From: Heterobilharzia americana
Lineage: Eukaryota; Platyhelminthes; Trematoda; Strigeidida; Schistosomatidae
Assembly (NCBI GenBank): GCA_944470555.2
Contig: OX104127.1
Coordinates: forward strand, 118,324,741-118,388,740
DNA length: 64,000 nucleotides
Reading direction: 5' to 3'
Made by a program: the position numbers and the translations under genes. A model generated the notes under the pieces. That model made no database searches. It saw nothing but the letters and a program-made list of their open reading frames with translations, and was not told the origin of the DNA. Below are positions 12,091-27,028 of this stretch, in pieces; the first letter of the stretch is position 1; the number at the start of each line of letters is the position of its first letter.

Positions 12091-13619
12091 CTGTTCTCAT
12101 GTCCAACTTGGTCGACTCCACTGGTCGGGTCTTGTCACTGGAACCTCGGTTGTTGCCTGTCGAAGGTAGTCATGAATGAGCGCCAGATTAATTCTGTCTG
12201 GGTGTGACCAGTGTAGATGACCGAGTGGAACATGAGAAGAGTTACTCGACGATGACATTTGAGTAGGCCGTGCTGTATCATAGATAGACTTTATAATTCA
12301 GGTATGTTGATATGTACACAACTGGTTTTTGCAGAAATAAACATATGGTACATTCACGTAGCAAGCAATCCTCTTGAATGTATCTGCGAAGGTTTTCAAT
12401 GTCTCTGGAAACCGACTTTACAAAAGCGGGTCGAACATTGTGAATGTGTTACTGTTGAGTCATGAAATCACATATATACAACTGCTTATCAAAAAAAGTA
12501 TCTAGAGATTGAAAAAAATTTCATATTTCTTAAAATGTTAGCAGCTTCCCAGAGATTAACTGATCACTAAAATAGAGAGTGTTTATATTTATGAGAAGGT
12601 TGGTTATTTTTGATAATGGCTCACAACTGAATTAGAATTACGTCGTCAACTCATCAGTCTGTTATTTGCTCATTAAAGATGGTTTAACGTACACCTCTCA
12701 CTTGTGATATATGTGGATACTGTTTCTTAGCATTGGATGTAAACTAACCATTCAATGCTCCATGTAGTTGAATAAAGTTCCAAGTGAAGTAAACACACTT
12801 ATTCAGAAAACAGCTACTCACACAACGTCATGACCTTGCAAGTTGCCCACTTTAATTATCAATTAAAAAAGATGTTCCTCGAAGAAACTGCTGAATGAAT
12901 ATTGTCTAGCGAAGTATTGAAAGGTAACTTCAGCAGTGTTATACCGTCTCAGAATGCTTAAGCTTCAAATATTCTATTGAATGTCAAAAGTATTTTGCTG
13001 TGAATACTATCAGTTCTACAAAATTTAGATTCCATTTTACTAATTGGCTGACAAACGAAGTTGGCTGAGTGTGTTTAAAGCATTATGCGTTATTCCCTGA
13101 AGGTTTTCATCAGATATATCTTCAAACTTTTTATTACTAGGCGGTTAATTAATTGACGGAGTATAGATTTCATTAAACTATATATATAATATCACACATT
13201 TTATTCACTTAGAGAGTGAGAAATTGTTTTATTCCCTGATGATATTTGGAGTCGGCAAAATTCAATTATCACTTACATTTGTAATTTATTAAATTATGCT
13301 TTTTCAAATGGAATTATATTCTTACTGTAAATTGCATTGTGATGATAACAGACATTCAAATATCCGCATATCTGTCATTTTCTTTGAGAATGAAGTTTCC
13401 ATGGAACGCTGTATGAAAGATTTACCCAGTAAATCGACTGGAATATGAAAACTATGGAAGTTAAATAACAGTGAATGCCTGAAATATCCTATCGTTTGTG
13501 AGGAAAGAGATGTCACTGGAAAGTTCTGTTGTAGTGCTACCATATATTTTCGTTTTTATCAGTTTCATTTGAACACCTCGTAGGATGTCACAATTTACAC
13601 TTTCGAAATAACTGTTATT

Positions 13620-13921
13620 ATTAATATTATTTGTCCTTTAGTTTCCTAGTGTGACATAGGGCTTCAGTAGCACGTCGCCATTTCACTCTTCTCTCTGCAG
13701 TTTTTCCAACCTGGTTTCACCACTTTCCACAAGCTTTCATTTCCTCCTCACACGATCTACTGCATGTGACCATCGGACATTCACTGCAGGGCCTGGCCTG
13801 GCGCGTGATGTCTACAATCCGTCTTCTTAGTGAGTGTCCGATCCATCTACATTTCCTTCTGCATATTTGATATCCAATCAGTTGTTGGTTGGTTCGTTGA
13901 CAGTCACAGTGTATTCTTGCT
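13620..13921 (-). pseudogene. RTE-like retrotransposon 3' tail, in right arm
   Basis: The minus strand reads the RTE C-terminal tail (CRRKCRWIGHSLRR) and ends in an AATATTAATAATAA-type tail near 13612-13625. It was carried here by the inverted duplication. The codon that is TGA in the left copy is TGT here, so this copy is open for about 100 residues, but it is only a tail and not a functional gene. Confidence 0.85.
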
Positions 13922-13924
13922 TCC

Positions 13925-14085
13925 TGATATCCGCGGGTTCGCTCCCTAGCAATGTGGGGCATGTTGGGGCTATTTATGCTCTTTGCTACGGCGTCTTGTA
14001 CTGGGGGAGACAGCTGTGGAATGCCCATTTGATTTCAATATACCTACAACTGGTTTCGGGCCATGATGAATTCCAACCTCAAATC
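13925..14085 (+). repeat. Degenerate tRNA-derived SINE fragment
   Basis: A good B box (GGTTCGCTCC at 13936-13945) is followed by 'gtactggggga..acagctgt' and a tail 'gggccatgatgaattccaa' that recalls the end of family 2. The middle of the hammerhead has been lost. It abuts the outer breakpoint of the right arm. Confidence 0.5.
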
Positions 14086-17000
14086 AACTTATTGACTTCC
14101 TCAATCCTTTAGCTTAAATTGCCTCCAAGTTTGTTTGGGTAGTAGATTTTACTGTGATTATTGATCTAAAACACATCGGTGAACGCAGTCATAAATCTGA
14201 GAATGGTCCTTGGTCATTCTCACTTCATATAACCGATTTCAGTCTAGCAGCTCAAAATGTGTACATCATTTAAACGTCAGGTTTCACAGTAGAACAGAAA
14301 TCTAAAAATTCAAATAAACTATTCTATTGTTCAAGGCAAATTATTTTGTATAAATCAATTTTCTTGTCTGCACGATAATACTAATTATTCTGACAAAGAA
14401 GATGCGAAAGCGAAAATTATTTGATTCTAACCTTTAGATGCTTATTTTAGGAGCTGTTAATTTTACGTGACTATTTAACTTCCACAAAACACTTCATAAG
14501 CAAACTGAAATTTGAGTTAATGTATCCAATAGGACCTTTCAATACATTCCTTGATTCAATCTCAACCACATTTATTGAGAATAATGTATATATACGTATA
14601 TTTATATGTTACGTAGCTCAATAGTTAAGCAAGCTAGATTTTCGAAAAGGTAATAACTCCCCTCGTGGTTGTAGATACTCCACTCCTGCGATTGCTTTCA
14701 AGTGCGATAGATATTTCCAGAATAATCCACCGACTGCCTTCAACTACATAAAAAATATGTATTTCTGAAACATATCGAACCCAATACAAAGGAACACACG
14801 AATTTAATTATTCCAAAACTTTTCCAGTAAAACTTTATATTAAGCAGAAAATCATAGCACCGTTAAAATTCTCCAACAATATTGTCACTGATAATCTATC
14901 TGCCTAGTTGAATTAGAGTGTAGCAGATACGCAAGATATGACGATATTTGATTTGTTATGCGATGATATCACTTCGCTGTATTAATTTGATATTGCCACC
15001 GTTATTTGATAGTTGCTCAGTCAATCATTTTCAAATTAGAGAATAAACTTACCCCCGTATTTCCCTGTGGCCTTGTTTTACGCTTAAAATGCGGTTATTC
15101 TGATATCTTTATGCGTTTACAAATAGTTTCAGTATAAGTTAAGCGTCATCGAAGACTGAAAAAGTCAAGAAACTCAACAGCTGTCTTATCCGTCTATTTA
15201 GGATATCATTTGAATATGCCCTGTCTATGCAGTATATCTAGGAATCGAAAAGTATGCTCAGAAAAAACTCTCAGTCACTGAAGGTTTTTTCAGACGAATC
15301 GTTGTACAAAAGACCTACAAACACGTGATAATCTGAAGAATGTTAAAATATCCGGTAGATAAGTGGGAATTACCTCAATTTAATATTGATATCAGTTAAC
15401 AACAGAATAATTTACAAAGTGAAATGAATTTTTATCATCTTCAAAGAAAAGGTTGATACATGAAAGAGTTCGAATGTTCTCTATAAAACGAAGATTTGTA
15501 ATGTGTGGTATATTTGTGATTCAAGCAGATGGTATGTGGCGTAGAACGACAGATTTTTTGTTCTACAAGCATGCAACAACTTTTTATCAGTCATCACTTT
15601 CGAATACATTTTGTTTTATCAATATATATACCAAAAGAGCATAAGTTACTTCACACTTTCTTGATTTCACTGCATACTTCTTCACTGTATATCATGAATA
15701 ATTATGTTGTCATAAGATTTATTTCATTTAAAGCCAATGAACATCTTTATTGATTGTATTAGGATATCGGTCACAACCACCATTTCCCTTTTCAAAATCC
15801 TTCTTTATCCATTAAATTGACAGGTCGCAGGAAAGTGACTAATTTCATATTGTCTGGTCCTGAAAGCTGGCTGAATTCTATAGGTTATTTCGTAATATGG
15901 TCACCAAGCTAGGAGGCTCAGTATCACGCTGCACACTGATTGATATTAGTTGGTTGGAGGCAAAAGGCAAGAAGCGTATAAACTATAAGGCTTTTGCCCT
16001 GTTTAAACTTCTTGAAGGAAATGAGCCTCGAGTTATATGGAATTCAGTTTATTGGACAATATATTAATCGGTGATATTTGGCTACGTATGGCTGCAAGAA
16101 TCTAGTTAAATCTCAAAATTTATCCCAGAGATGAATATTGTCATCCAAACACAAAGGTTTACCGAGAATATTATGCACAAGCACGTTATATTTAGGAGCT
16201 AGTATAATACATGAGTCGACTTTTTTATTCCTAACACTGGAAAAAGAGTGAAATAAACTTTTAAATTGTAAATGAACAATGAAAGTAATTAGCCTAATAC
16301 AGAAATTGATTGACAAGTTTTAGGGACTAAGTGCCATAATTTATGCTAATGCTAGAGTTAGTGATGCACGTTTGGTGAACTAACCAAAATTACGAAACGA
16401 AAGTCACTTCTAACCAGCTAATTGTTCATAAACTGTCTACTCAATTTAGTCAATGATTTTTGAAAGGTACTCTTCGTATTCTAAGAACAGCAGAGATAAT
16501 AAGACATTTTTCATTGAAATTATTCCCTGTAAAGGTAGGACTGCAAAAATACTTGATTCTAACAGGTCCCTAGACACGTTTTCAGACTATCTTGATTAGT
16601 AAGGGATATTCTTTAACTGAAATCCATATTTAGTTGGATAAGATGAAGAGCTAGTTAGGAAAAAACTTCAGTTAAGTCGGCCTCAAGAAAGCATGCCTGT
16701 TATTAGATATAAGGCACGAAAGAGATGTTTGATTTTCACTACTGACCTTCTTCCCTGTCAATAAATTCAGAAGAGCATATAATAACCTGAATATTGTTGT
16801 TTAATTCCAACTTTTCATTTCATTTGACCAGTGGTTGATACAAATTATCATACTTACGCTGCAGTGATCACTGTGACCAAATGAAACCTAGAGAGATTCA
16901 CACAAAAGCCCGAAATTGATGAAGTGACATTTACTACTTCTCTTTAGCAAATCCCATCCAAAAGGTGTACTGATTCTACTCTCTGTCATCGTCTTGAAAG

Positions 17001-20000
17001 TGTCCTTAACTCATCTCCCTATGTTCAAACAAAACTCAATAAAAATCACCTACTGAAAGTGGTAACCTTTCTAAACATAAGTTTGATTCAACTATAAACG
17101 ATGCCAGGTCGAAAGCATTGTTGAATATTTTTCTATGTTCTTAACATATTTCGAGATAAAAGAATGAGGATAAAGGAAACACTCGTGGAAAAATGTATTT
17201 TTAATTTTAACAAAAACATTTACACATGGATCTTTATTATAGGCCTTCTAAATGGTAGGTTTTATTAGCATAAATAGAAATTTTCAGAAACTTGCCAGTG
17301 TCAATGAAGGTAACATGTTATTTAAATGATGTTGGATTTTAATTGTGCCATGTTTTAAACTTAACAACATCATATTGTTTGAATAAATAACTGGATAATG
17401 AAAAAAACTAAATACAATGTCTAGAACATGAACGTCAGTAGTCAACTTGTTCCACTCAAAGACCGTGAGTAGGTTTTCAGCTAAATTGATGGCTTTTAAA
17501 AACTGACTGTGTCATTTAGTGAACTATGATGTAACATTTTATGAATGAAGTTACTGTCATCATTATGAACAATATTTTTCTTGTTCACTATTTGTACATG
17601 AAGTAAAGGTCTTTAACTAAATCATTATTATAGTATCAAATCCTAGTGTATATGTATCATACAGAATGGTCATACACCACAGACCTTAAGCGGTATGATA
17701 AGGTAACAAATGTATAGATAGGATAGAAAAATATCAAGAATTTGTTAGACATTCATAACTCATAATAACCATACAAGTTGGTCACATATTTCTAGTGTAC
17801 CAGTTCACGTAACTCAAAAAATGAGAGTCAGCTGGATTAAGAAATGCAGGTACAAATGCAAATATCATTTAAAGCATTGAAATCATCCAGAAGTTTCAAA
17901 ATATCACTACCTATGAAGTCAAAAAAAATCAACTGGGAAGACAAATGTCCACCAATGATGTTAAAATGAGAAATAGGAAACGATATTGCGATTAATTGAT
18001 TGAATAGTTTAATGCATGCCAGATGGTACCGAGTATGATCTCTCACTAGATCATGGGTGTCAAATTTTAAGGGGTTCTATGTTAAGATGAAACAGCTGTT
18101 TAATACCATTAGGTTTTCAAGGGTTTTTGAACTGTTTTCAGCCTCTTATGTAAACCACTTCCAAGTCAATAAATTAACAGACACTACTGGGTGAAATGCA
18201 AGGATGATGAATAAATTTGATTTCTTTCTCAGGAACTCTACTTTTATCGTGTACATTTAGACCAGTCATTTTTAGTAAAACTCATTTGATTTAGTGAATG
18301 CAAATACACATGAGTACTGGAGCTGACAGGGAAACTGGATCATTCTAGGACACAGAAAGTGGATCCCAAACTTATACTGACTAGACTAAACAGCCAGTCA
18401 GGTTTCAACTGAAAATCCATAGTTGGGCGTTTGTTTTTATATTGGCGGGATAAGCCAGTTAGACAGAACTATAGAGATATGTGTAGTCCACGCAGTAAAA
18501 TTCATCAGCTCAAATGCTCTATGATTAAAGTAGGGGAGAATCTAGTAAGCACGTGATCTCTTGCTTCCTTCCTTAGAATTTTAATTTTCTCACTGGAAAA
18601 AATCCTATTAAATTGCTTGCCTCATTCAAAGTCTTTCATCATAACATCTGTATAAAAATTCACAAAATAAGATTACAAATAGCATTAGATAACTCAAATC
18701 ACCTATTACTGGCTAAAACAAAAAATGTAAAAACGTCAATGCTACTGGATGGCTTTGAAAATCAGCAGTTATAAGTGTAGCTATTTCAACGATTCAAAAT
18801 TTCCTTTTAACGCGATCAGTCACATGCTTCAGCATCACGAAACATAACAGTTTTAACTTGACCATGAGTAGAAGAAGAACTATGCGAAGCATACACGACC
18901 ACATTTGATCCTTAACATATGCCTTTCTCTTCTAAATATCTTTTTACGGTAACTTGTATTTGCAAGATTCTTTTTGTTTATTAGTCAGGTATTTTTATCC
19001 GAATTCTCAAAAAAGAAGTCATCACTTAAAGTTAGCTAAGGTCTGTTCACACTGAAATATATCTAAGTCAACAAAGCTAGTGACTCCAAAGGTTTATTTT
19101 GAGCTAAATAAATATCATTTTTTCTTTCTTTTTTTGCTTCTGATTAGTTTCTTCTTCACTTTTAACTATGTCATTTTGCGACACCATGCTTCTTCACCGT
19201 TAAGACCACATCTCTATGAAAGTCAGTTAGTGAAATTCGAAAGAAGACTGCTCACAGATTTACCATCATATTATCTACAGCCTTTATTGAAGTACTTGAC
19301 ACTGAATCATTTTATGCTTTCGTGATCAAAAAAGAATTAGAATTAGTGAAATAAGTTATCAGAGCAACAGTTAAAAATGTCCTTACTCTAATACATAAAA
19401 AGATTTGAATTGACTAGGTGATCACAGGTTGTTGGCTAGAGTTTCGTGCCTAATACTTGACAATTAATCCGCACCTAAACTTGTTTCACCAGCTTTATTA
19501 TTATTTAGTTCATCACTGTTTGTTTTTTTCTAAAAAGGGATAGTGTAACACAAACCAGTTGTTTGGTTACAATTTGGGCACTGACTTTTAAATTGTTGTT
19601 ATTTCTGTCGGAATATTTACCAGCTTTTGACGTCTTCTAAACCCTAAAAATATTACTTTTCAAATATATCAAGCAAGTATGAAGCTAAACAAAAGTATGT
19701 TCTTATTCATTCAACGTTTTAAACAAGTTATAGAAAACTTACTGATGAAGCGTGCAGATTTATCTTTTTCAGGAGTCATTTATGTATATGTTTAAACGTT
19801 TTTATTTAACCTAACAGAATTTATCATTAGAAATTAGTTTATGAATGGATTATTTGGATCTATTTTCGTGATAACTTATGAAAACTAGATGAATTATTGA
19901 TGAAGTTTTCCCAATATGAGAAGAGAAAATTATCGAAAAAATATTCGTAAGAGTTAAATATAAACTAGTTTCTCTGAAAATCTTACCTTCAAACAAAACC

Positions 20001-23000
20001 TGATGTTCTGTACAGAAAATAAAATGTTATTTTTGTTGTCAAATAGCATGTATGATGAAATTATATGATACTGTATCCCATCTAACTACTTTACCCTTCT
20101 GAACATAGAGATTAGATCTGAGAAATCAAAGAAAACAAGTTGACGAAGATCCTTCATTCCTGTTTATCCACTCATTGAGAGTTCTCTTCATGTATAATCA
20201 TCTTTTATAATTTCAGGCATGTAATGATGTAGTCAACACATGAAATATATAGATATATAATAAATGAATACATTAAACTCGCAATACATTTATCAATCAA
20301 GACATTTAGTTCAGATATAAGACATATATCTGTTATTTTTACAGATCTCTTCTAATACAAAACTGGTGAGTAACATTGTCTTATGAACCAATCTTAACCT
20401 ATCTGTATTCATGAGATTATGATTTGAGATTAAAAGATTTTGGTTTCACCACAGTTTAAACTGACCATGCAGTTATAATTCAACCTTTTAAGCTCCTTAG
20501 CAGAGTAAGCAGTTGGTAAACAGAAGATCAATGGTTCAAATTATGCAGTGACTGACCTTTTGTATAATTTCAAGTGGCATCGTGCTTTATTATTTATCCA
20601 GTAGTTTATTGTTTGTGACATATAATGGATTAGGAAAATCAGAGCTCACGCTACTTAAAAGTTCAGAACAGCCATTCAGCTTCATTTCTTATAAATTGTT
20701 TAACTGGAAATGACCTAATGTTTATGTAGTACCATTATTACTCTCAGCTTGTAATGACCAATATTTGTATACCTGAGTTTACTTGTAGCGGATAAGAATT
20801 GTAATTTTATTTTGGTATTCACATGGTTCATACAAATTATTCGTAAACTCATTGATACTGTAGTTTGATAAATCCAGAACATCAGTCACTGCAATCTATG
20901 CAAAAAACTAAGATGATTGTAGTAATACATTTATTCGTCATATACATCTGAATATTTGAGGAGAAATTTGTGGTTCAGAAGACTGCAACTCTAATTTATT
21001 CATATAATGTATTTTTACTGGAAAACAAGACGAATCTATGTCGAGCTAACTTGATAGACATACTGAATAGCAACAGAAGTCATTCTCTTAGATGCTTGAG
21101 GTGCAGTTGTATCTTCCCACACTTTCGATTTCATCGGGTTTTGTTGCCATAAAGTCTTGTCGAAGTTCTTTGACACAAGACATTTCATAGAAAAAGGGTA
21201 ACAACAATTTTTTATATTCAAACAGTTTTACAAGATATGTCACAGAAATGACTACTACTTATGTGCTACTTAAAAATCAAATCAGTCTTCTGAGAACCTA
21301 AGGTCGATCAATTATTACTTCAAATCCACTTGTATTTTGTAGATGTTTACAATACTTCAGTATGCTGATCTTAGGAAGTCTGAATATCTAACTAGTAGTC
21401 CATTTTATGTGGAAAATAGATTACAGATTTTCATTCACTGATTGTACTGAAGGAATTTCCAGTGTTTTATTTTTAATCTGTCATGTGTAATTACATAGAA
21501 AATATACACCTTTTGCACACTGATTAATAATCGGAGAGTAAACTACTTCATGTAATTTAACCCCCAGTGCTGATCAACTATTGATCATTCTGAAATGTGG
21601 TCACCAGACTAGAAGGCTTACAGTCGACATTTGTTTCTTTTGTATGTGTACCTTTTGTATCTATTTTATCTGTCATATTAAAAATAAGAAACTGTTTATA
21701 GTTTTAAGGATCTAAGCTAAACTTTTCAATCTGTTTTCTTTTTGCTGTGCCTTCACTGATATTACCAGAATACCAAGTAAACAAGAAAAGTGTACTTTAA
21801 ACATTGGTTAAAAAATTCCGTGTTGAATTTGCTATTTGATATATGTATGAGCATTAACAGACTGAAATTAAGTTATAGTTGACTGAGCTTCCAACGAATT
21901 ATGACTATTAATCTTCATTGTACGACAGTAGGCTAAAGAGCTAATAGATGAAATGACATATAAGGTTATCGTGGGATATGTTTGATGCTTAATCTGTTTT
22001 CGTAATGTCAGAATCAACTTCATTTCATTTTTGTGTTGATTATCATAACGCTGTTGTTTCAGAATAATTACTAAAATCCAACATCTTGAACTGAACAAGA
22101 TTCCTTGGGGTTAGGATGTCGTCCTACAATACAACTTACAAAAGCAGTACAAAATAATGTTTTTTTTTGTATATTCACTTACACTTAATTTATCCAGATG
22201 TAGATCAGTTGTAGATCTCTCTGTAATTCCAACAAAACGTAACATACTTCCGTTTTGAGGAAAAACTCCAAAGTTCAGTTAGTTACTGAAAACAACAGTT
22301 ACTTCTATTATGAGTATTTATTATGCTCATCAAAGTTATAAGATGTTTTATTACAAGCTTTTGTAAATATTTTATGCCATAGCAATGCACGAAACCAAGT
22401 AATAGTATCATATTCATCATAAGTAATTGAAATTAGCTGCAGAAACACTAAAAATTGAATGCCACATATTAGATGTTTCATCTTAGCTTAAGACAATCTG
22501 TTGAGTAGTACACTTCAATCCACGTAGGACAGAGCTTCAGAAATTTATGTTTTAAAGAGACATGTCGTTATGCAAGCGATTTCACCAAACAGCCTCTATT
22601 TTGTTTTACAACTCAGTTGATTTCCCCTCATGTACAAATAGGTGGATACAGGGAAATTTCAAACTAGGGATGAAAAACTCTCCAATGACCGATTGTTTGC
22701 GAAAGCTTATTAGTTGGTAAAAGTTTCCCAGTACAATAATCTAACTAAAAAGTCTTTTAAAAACTGAAGAAATTATAAGCTATTGACTAGTTGATAATGC
22801 TTGGTTTTGAAATAGAACCCCCAAAGTTCTGTTGTTGAGGCTGATCCTCAAATATACTGTAAATAAATAATGCACACTTATACACCGTCGAGTCTTTACT
22901 TTTGGTTGTCAACAATGGTAGTGGACCAATCTCTTGATGAGCTTTACTGAACTGTTAAAATGCGTATGAAGCAATTATATACATATATACTCTTTGGCTA

Positions 23001-26000
23001 TTATGAGATCATTTAGAAGAGTATTTTCCATCTATTTCATTCATTCAGGGAATTTAATATTTACGTTTTTTGTGGAACCTAAAACTAATCTCCTAAGTTG
23101 TGAATAATTTCAGAGATTCTGTGTTTTTTTCAGGATCTAGACAGTCATTTTAGACATCATAGCTTCCTTTTTGATTCCTTATCTAAAAACTGATAGCCTC
23201 ATAGTTCAAACTGACTTTCAGTGGAAATGAGTTATCCCAGCCTCACGTCTGGTAAAAGGAGGGATTGTACTTGAATCATGAAATATGGAGAAGTAAATAA
23301 CTCTTGGTTTATTGATGATGCTAATTCACTTCAAACCTATTTGTTCACCATCGTTTTAACTAAAACCGTTAGGGGATAAAAAAGTCATTCAAAGATTCAA
23401 GAGTAACAATAAAAAACTGCACTGAAAGATATGCGTACTTAAACGTATGTTTTGTTTGGTTATCTCTTCATCCCAGTAGCTTAATCAAACTTTAAATATG
23501 AGAAAATTTTACACATTTCCAAAACTGTTTAGGATAAAGTCAAATTTTGTTATAGAACAGGATTAGCTTGAGATGTAATATAAACAAACAATTAAATGTC
23601 CTTAACTGATTTTGAGATGATAGATTTTGAAGTTCTGCGTCGACATTATAACCTTTGTCGTCAACACAGTCAGTGGGCTACAAGTTAAACCACTAACTTA
23701 AGTTATACTTGATCTGTAAAGACAAGTGGTCAGAGGCTGAAGGAAGGATGCACTGGGTAATAAACCATTGAGTGGTTACATATCTTCAGAAAAAGCTTGA
23801 ATTCTTAAATGCTATTCTATTCAAGAAGGAGGATGATAAATGTTGGAAAATCTTAAAGAAAGGAAAAGCAATGCCATATAAGATTCATCAGCTACCAAGG
23901 AAATTTTAGTTTGTAAAAAAACATTTTGTATTGCGACTAAAGATAATCTAACGTTTTTCTATTTTCTTGTGAGTTGTGAAATTAAATCATGAAGGAAAGT
24001 TTTTCACTAATCTAGATAAATTTCCTACTAATGTAATTTGAGAAGAGTTTCAAAAATGAATCAGACTACTTGTTTTAAAACTACTTCGTCAGTATACTCA
24101 CACTTGCTCTAAGCATGTGATGAGATTATGTATGTTGTAATCCATAGCTGACTGTTTGAAATTATTCCATAGAAAGACAGACTCAACCCACTCAAAAGAA
24201 TCAAATATATGAAAAAAGGGATCATAAAGAAAGAAGCGGGCATTTGTTGCGTCGGTTGATGATGTATTTGTTGGTGTTTTCAAAGCAGTGAGATTGATTT
24301 TCAGACGTTTTATCACCACGTTAGATGATTGCAATCATTGGTTATGAGTTTCAGGTAAATGCACTGAAAAATATGTCTTAACACAAAATATACATTTCAA
24401 GGAGAAAACCTTGAAAGCTTTAATCTTAAGATACAATAAACGCTTCCTGTTCAGAAAATTATGCCGTTAACAGTGACACACTTTTTAAATTACAAACTGT
24501 ACTCAGAAAATTTTTTGTTCTGACCTTTTATGAAAATACGGTGACAGATACATAGCAGATAAGGTCCAATTCAGGCAACTTCCCTTCTTTCTACTGTGAT
24601 CTAGGATAATATACACGTTTAGGAAACCCAAAATTATAAAATATATTCTCCTCTGGCATGCATTTCAAATTATGCCGCATAAGGACACTTAGATGTTATA
24701 TTTCAGTTTCTAGAAATCAGTATTATGAGAAAGTTTAATAATGAAACACGAAAAGGATTATGCGAACCGCCCAACTGAGGATACCTATTGTTTAACTGTA
24801 AATGATAAATAAATATCTGAAATATCCAGTTTAATACTCCAGAAGCCTTGGGTATCCCATCTCTAATTAACACTTTTCTAATAATGCTATTCGTATAAAT
24901 TTGTTTTGCGTGAGTGGTTGAATTCAAAAATAACTTGAATGAAGTAAGGTTCAAACGGGAATTCTTCAGGTTGGTAGTAGGTAAATCTGGTGACAAAAGG
25001 ATGGAACCAATCACTTAATTAGGTCTCAGATTCATCTTGCAGTGTTTTGAGAGACTGTACACATACTCTTATTGGTAATTTATTGACGTGCCTAGATAAG
25101 TATACATATGTAAGACATTATTAACTGAATCTCCATTGTTAACATTAGATACTGAATTTTCGTCTCTTTCGAAGATGACACACTGAACTGGCCTAAGAGT
25201 GGTATGTAAGATATAATCTAACTCGGTCTTTTACTGACAGTTTGTGTCGAAAACCTTTATCTGCTTAAGGATGCCTTAAAGAGTATTCCTAATTTCCATG
25301 AGATAATATGGCACGGTAAAAATGATGTTCACTACTGTAACATTGTCTTGTAAATAGAACATTATTATACAAAATACATAAACGTAATCCTCCTTGTTTC
25401 ATACGTGAAAGGCTGTTCAAATGCCCTAATAATGAATCAATCCAACTAATATCAAATAAGACAAAGTGCTGAAGCCTTATATTCTGTCGCAATCCGCGAC
25501 CCTGTAAATGCCATTCTTAGGCAGCTAGCCAGATCATCAGGATGATTAGCGAAGAAAATTGATAACGATACCAGTCACTAAGGTTCACTAAATGCAATAA
25601 AATCAAGTCTAAGAAACAGTCAATACCTTTTGTTAAAATATAACTTTTTTTATTGATAAGCGTTTAGTTTTCGTAACCATGGGTGATTGCTTCAATTTAG
25701 GTCGAAAACAACTTCACAAGTGTAGAAACATCCAGCATATGAGTTTGTAATAGAACCAAACATCATTCTCTCGTTCCACTGTTGTTGAAAGTTGAAAAAG
25801 CATCGCAGTCAATAATAATGACTATACGATGAGGTCAGCTATCAACTTTCTTACATCCGTGAAGAACGTTTTCGGGAAAATATTCAAACCTGCAATATCG
25901 AGAATCGAATCCAAACATGCTGTGTTTTTCTGTATCATTTCATAGGTAGTCAGAATTACACCACTACACTGAGAGACGTACGGGCACATGCATTTCTGAA

Positions 26001-27028
26001 AGACCGAAGTAGAGTGAAGGATCATTCCTCATACCATTGTTAAACCACGGAAGAATAGATCGGACACTTCAAGGATAATGATGAATTACCCTTCAGATCT
26101 GTGGGTTAGTAGACAAACACTTTGAACACTGTGATAAGAATAGTTAATACTATCTAATACTCACGTTTATGAGGCGTCTAGCTATAATTGTATACAGTGT
26201 CTTCTTCAAAAATGAACATTTGGAGAGTGACTATGGAGATCACTCTAACAACTAATGAAGTATCCAATAAAGCTTTTATATATTTCAGTTGGAAAAATAA
26301 CTTCTGAAAAAAATTACAAAATTTGATTGGTTATTTGTGTAGTTCTTTGGTTAACTTTTAGAATCATTCTATTTTGAAATTTTCTCTTCCGCTGGTAATT
26401 ATTTAGACCTACATATCTAAAGTATGCCATTAAATAAGTGTCTCTCTTTCATCAGTATTGTTACTCCATGTTATTCAACATGTACCAAAGCTATTTGAAG
26501 TTAATGTCGATCATGTAATAGACTCTCTGCAAATCGTTGATACTGACAGTACAAAGTTACTAGATGTTTATTAGTCATCCTCATATAATGCAATCTTTCC
26601 AACACTTTTATTCAGTATAAAGCCGACTTCGGAAAATAAACACTTCTCTGGTAAATATCACAAAAAGTGCCATTTGTTACTTATTTTTATCTCATTTATG
26701 CTAATTATGCAAATGAACCATTAAGGGAATAACTGTGGTCCATAACATAATCACAAACAATAAGGTGAATAAACTCTTTTGTTGTTAAGATTCGATTAGA
26801 TAGCTGTTTTATATCCACATATAGGCTAAAATCTAGTATAGTTTAAACAGTAAAAAACACTATTTTAATTTGATAGTACAACACTGCATGTATAATTTTA
26901 AGTATGAGTCCTTAAAAGGTTTTGTCACTCATATTTGCTGGTGGATTAGAAGCTAAATGAAGCCGATATGGAAGTTGTTAGGCCTTCATCATGCACTTTA
27001 AGCTGGTCGCAGAGTAAAAATAAAAGTT
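14086..27028. other. Long intergenic or intronic interval
   Basis: About 12.9 kb with no supportable gene. Short tRNA-like or SINE-tail fragments may lie at ~14620-14690, ~15900-15935, ~20490-20575 (a weak A-box plus 'ggttcaaatt') and ~21595-21620. Open frames in this interval (for example 19080-19325, Phe/Leu-rich) have no domain and look like AT-rich chance frames. Upstream exons of the GPCR could lie here, but I cannot identify one. Confidence 0.5.

Larger units (their letters stand above)
10627..13921 (-). repeat. Right arm of the ~3.3-kb inverted repeat
   Basis: This is the reverse-complement copy of 4762-8107. It ends abruptly at 13921, inside the RTE tail, whereas the left copy continues into ~2 kb more of the same LINE. 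The right arm therefore appears to be the derived copy. It differs from the left arm by scattered substitutions and by lacking most of the TA microsatellite. Confidence 0.95.

Noticed and set aside
6269..12465. A 68-residue frame conserved in two places (6269-6475 minus and 12259-12465 plus)
   Set aside because: It is duplicated only because it lies in the inverted repeat arms; there is no domain, and recent duplication explains the identity.
19080..19325. Hydrophobic frame that could be a membrane protein
   Set aside because: It is Phe/Leu-rich from T-rich DNA, with no motif, splice context or neighbour support.
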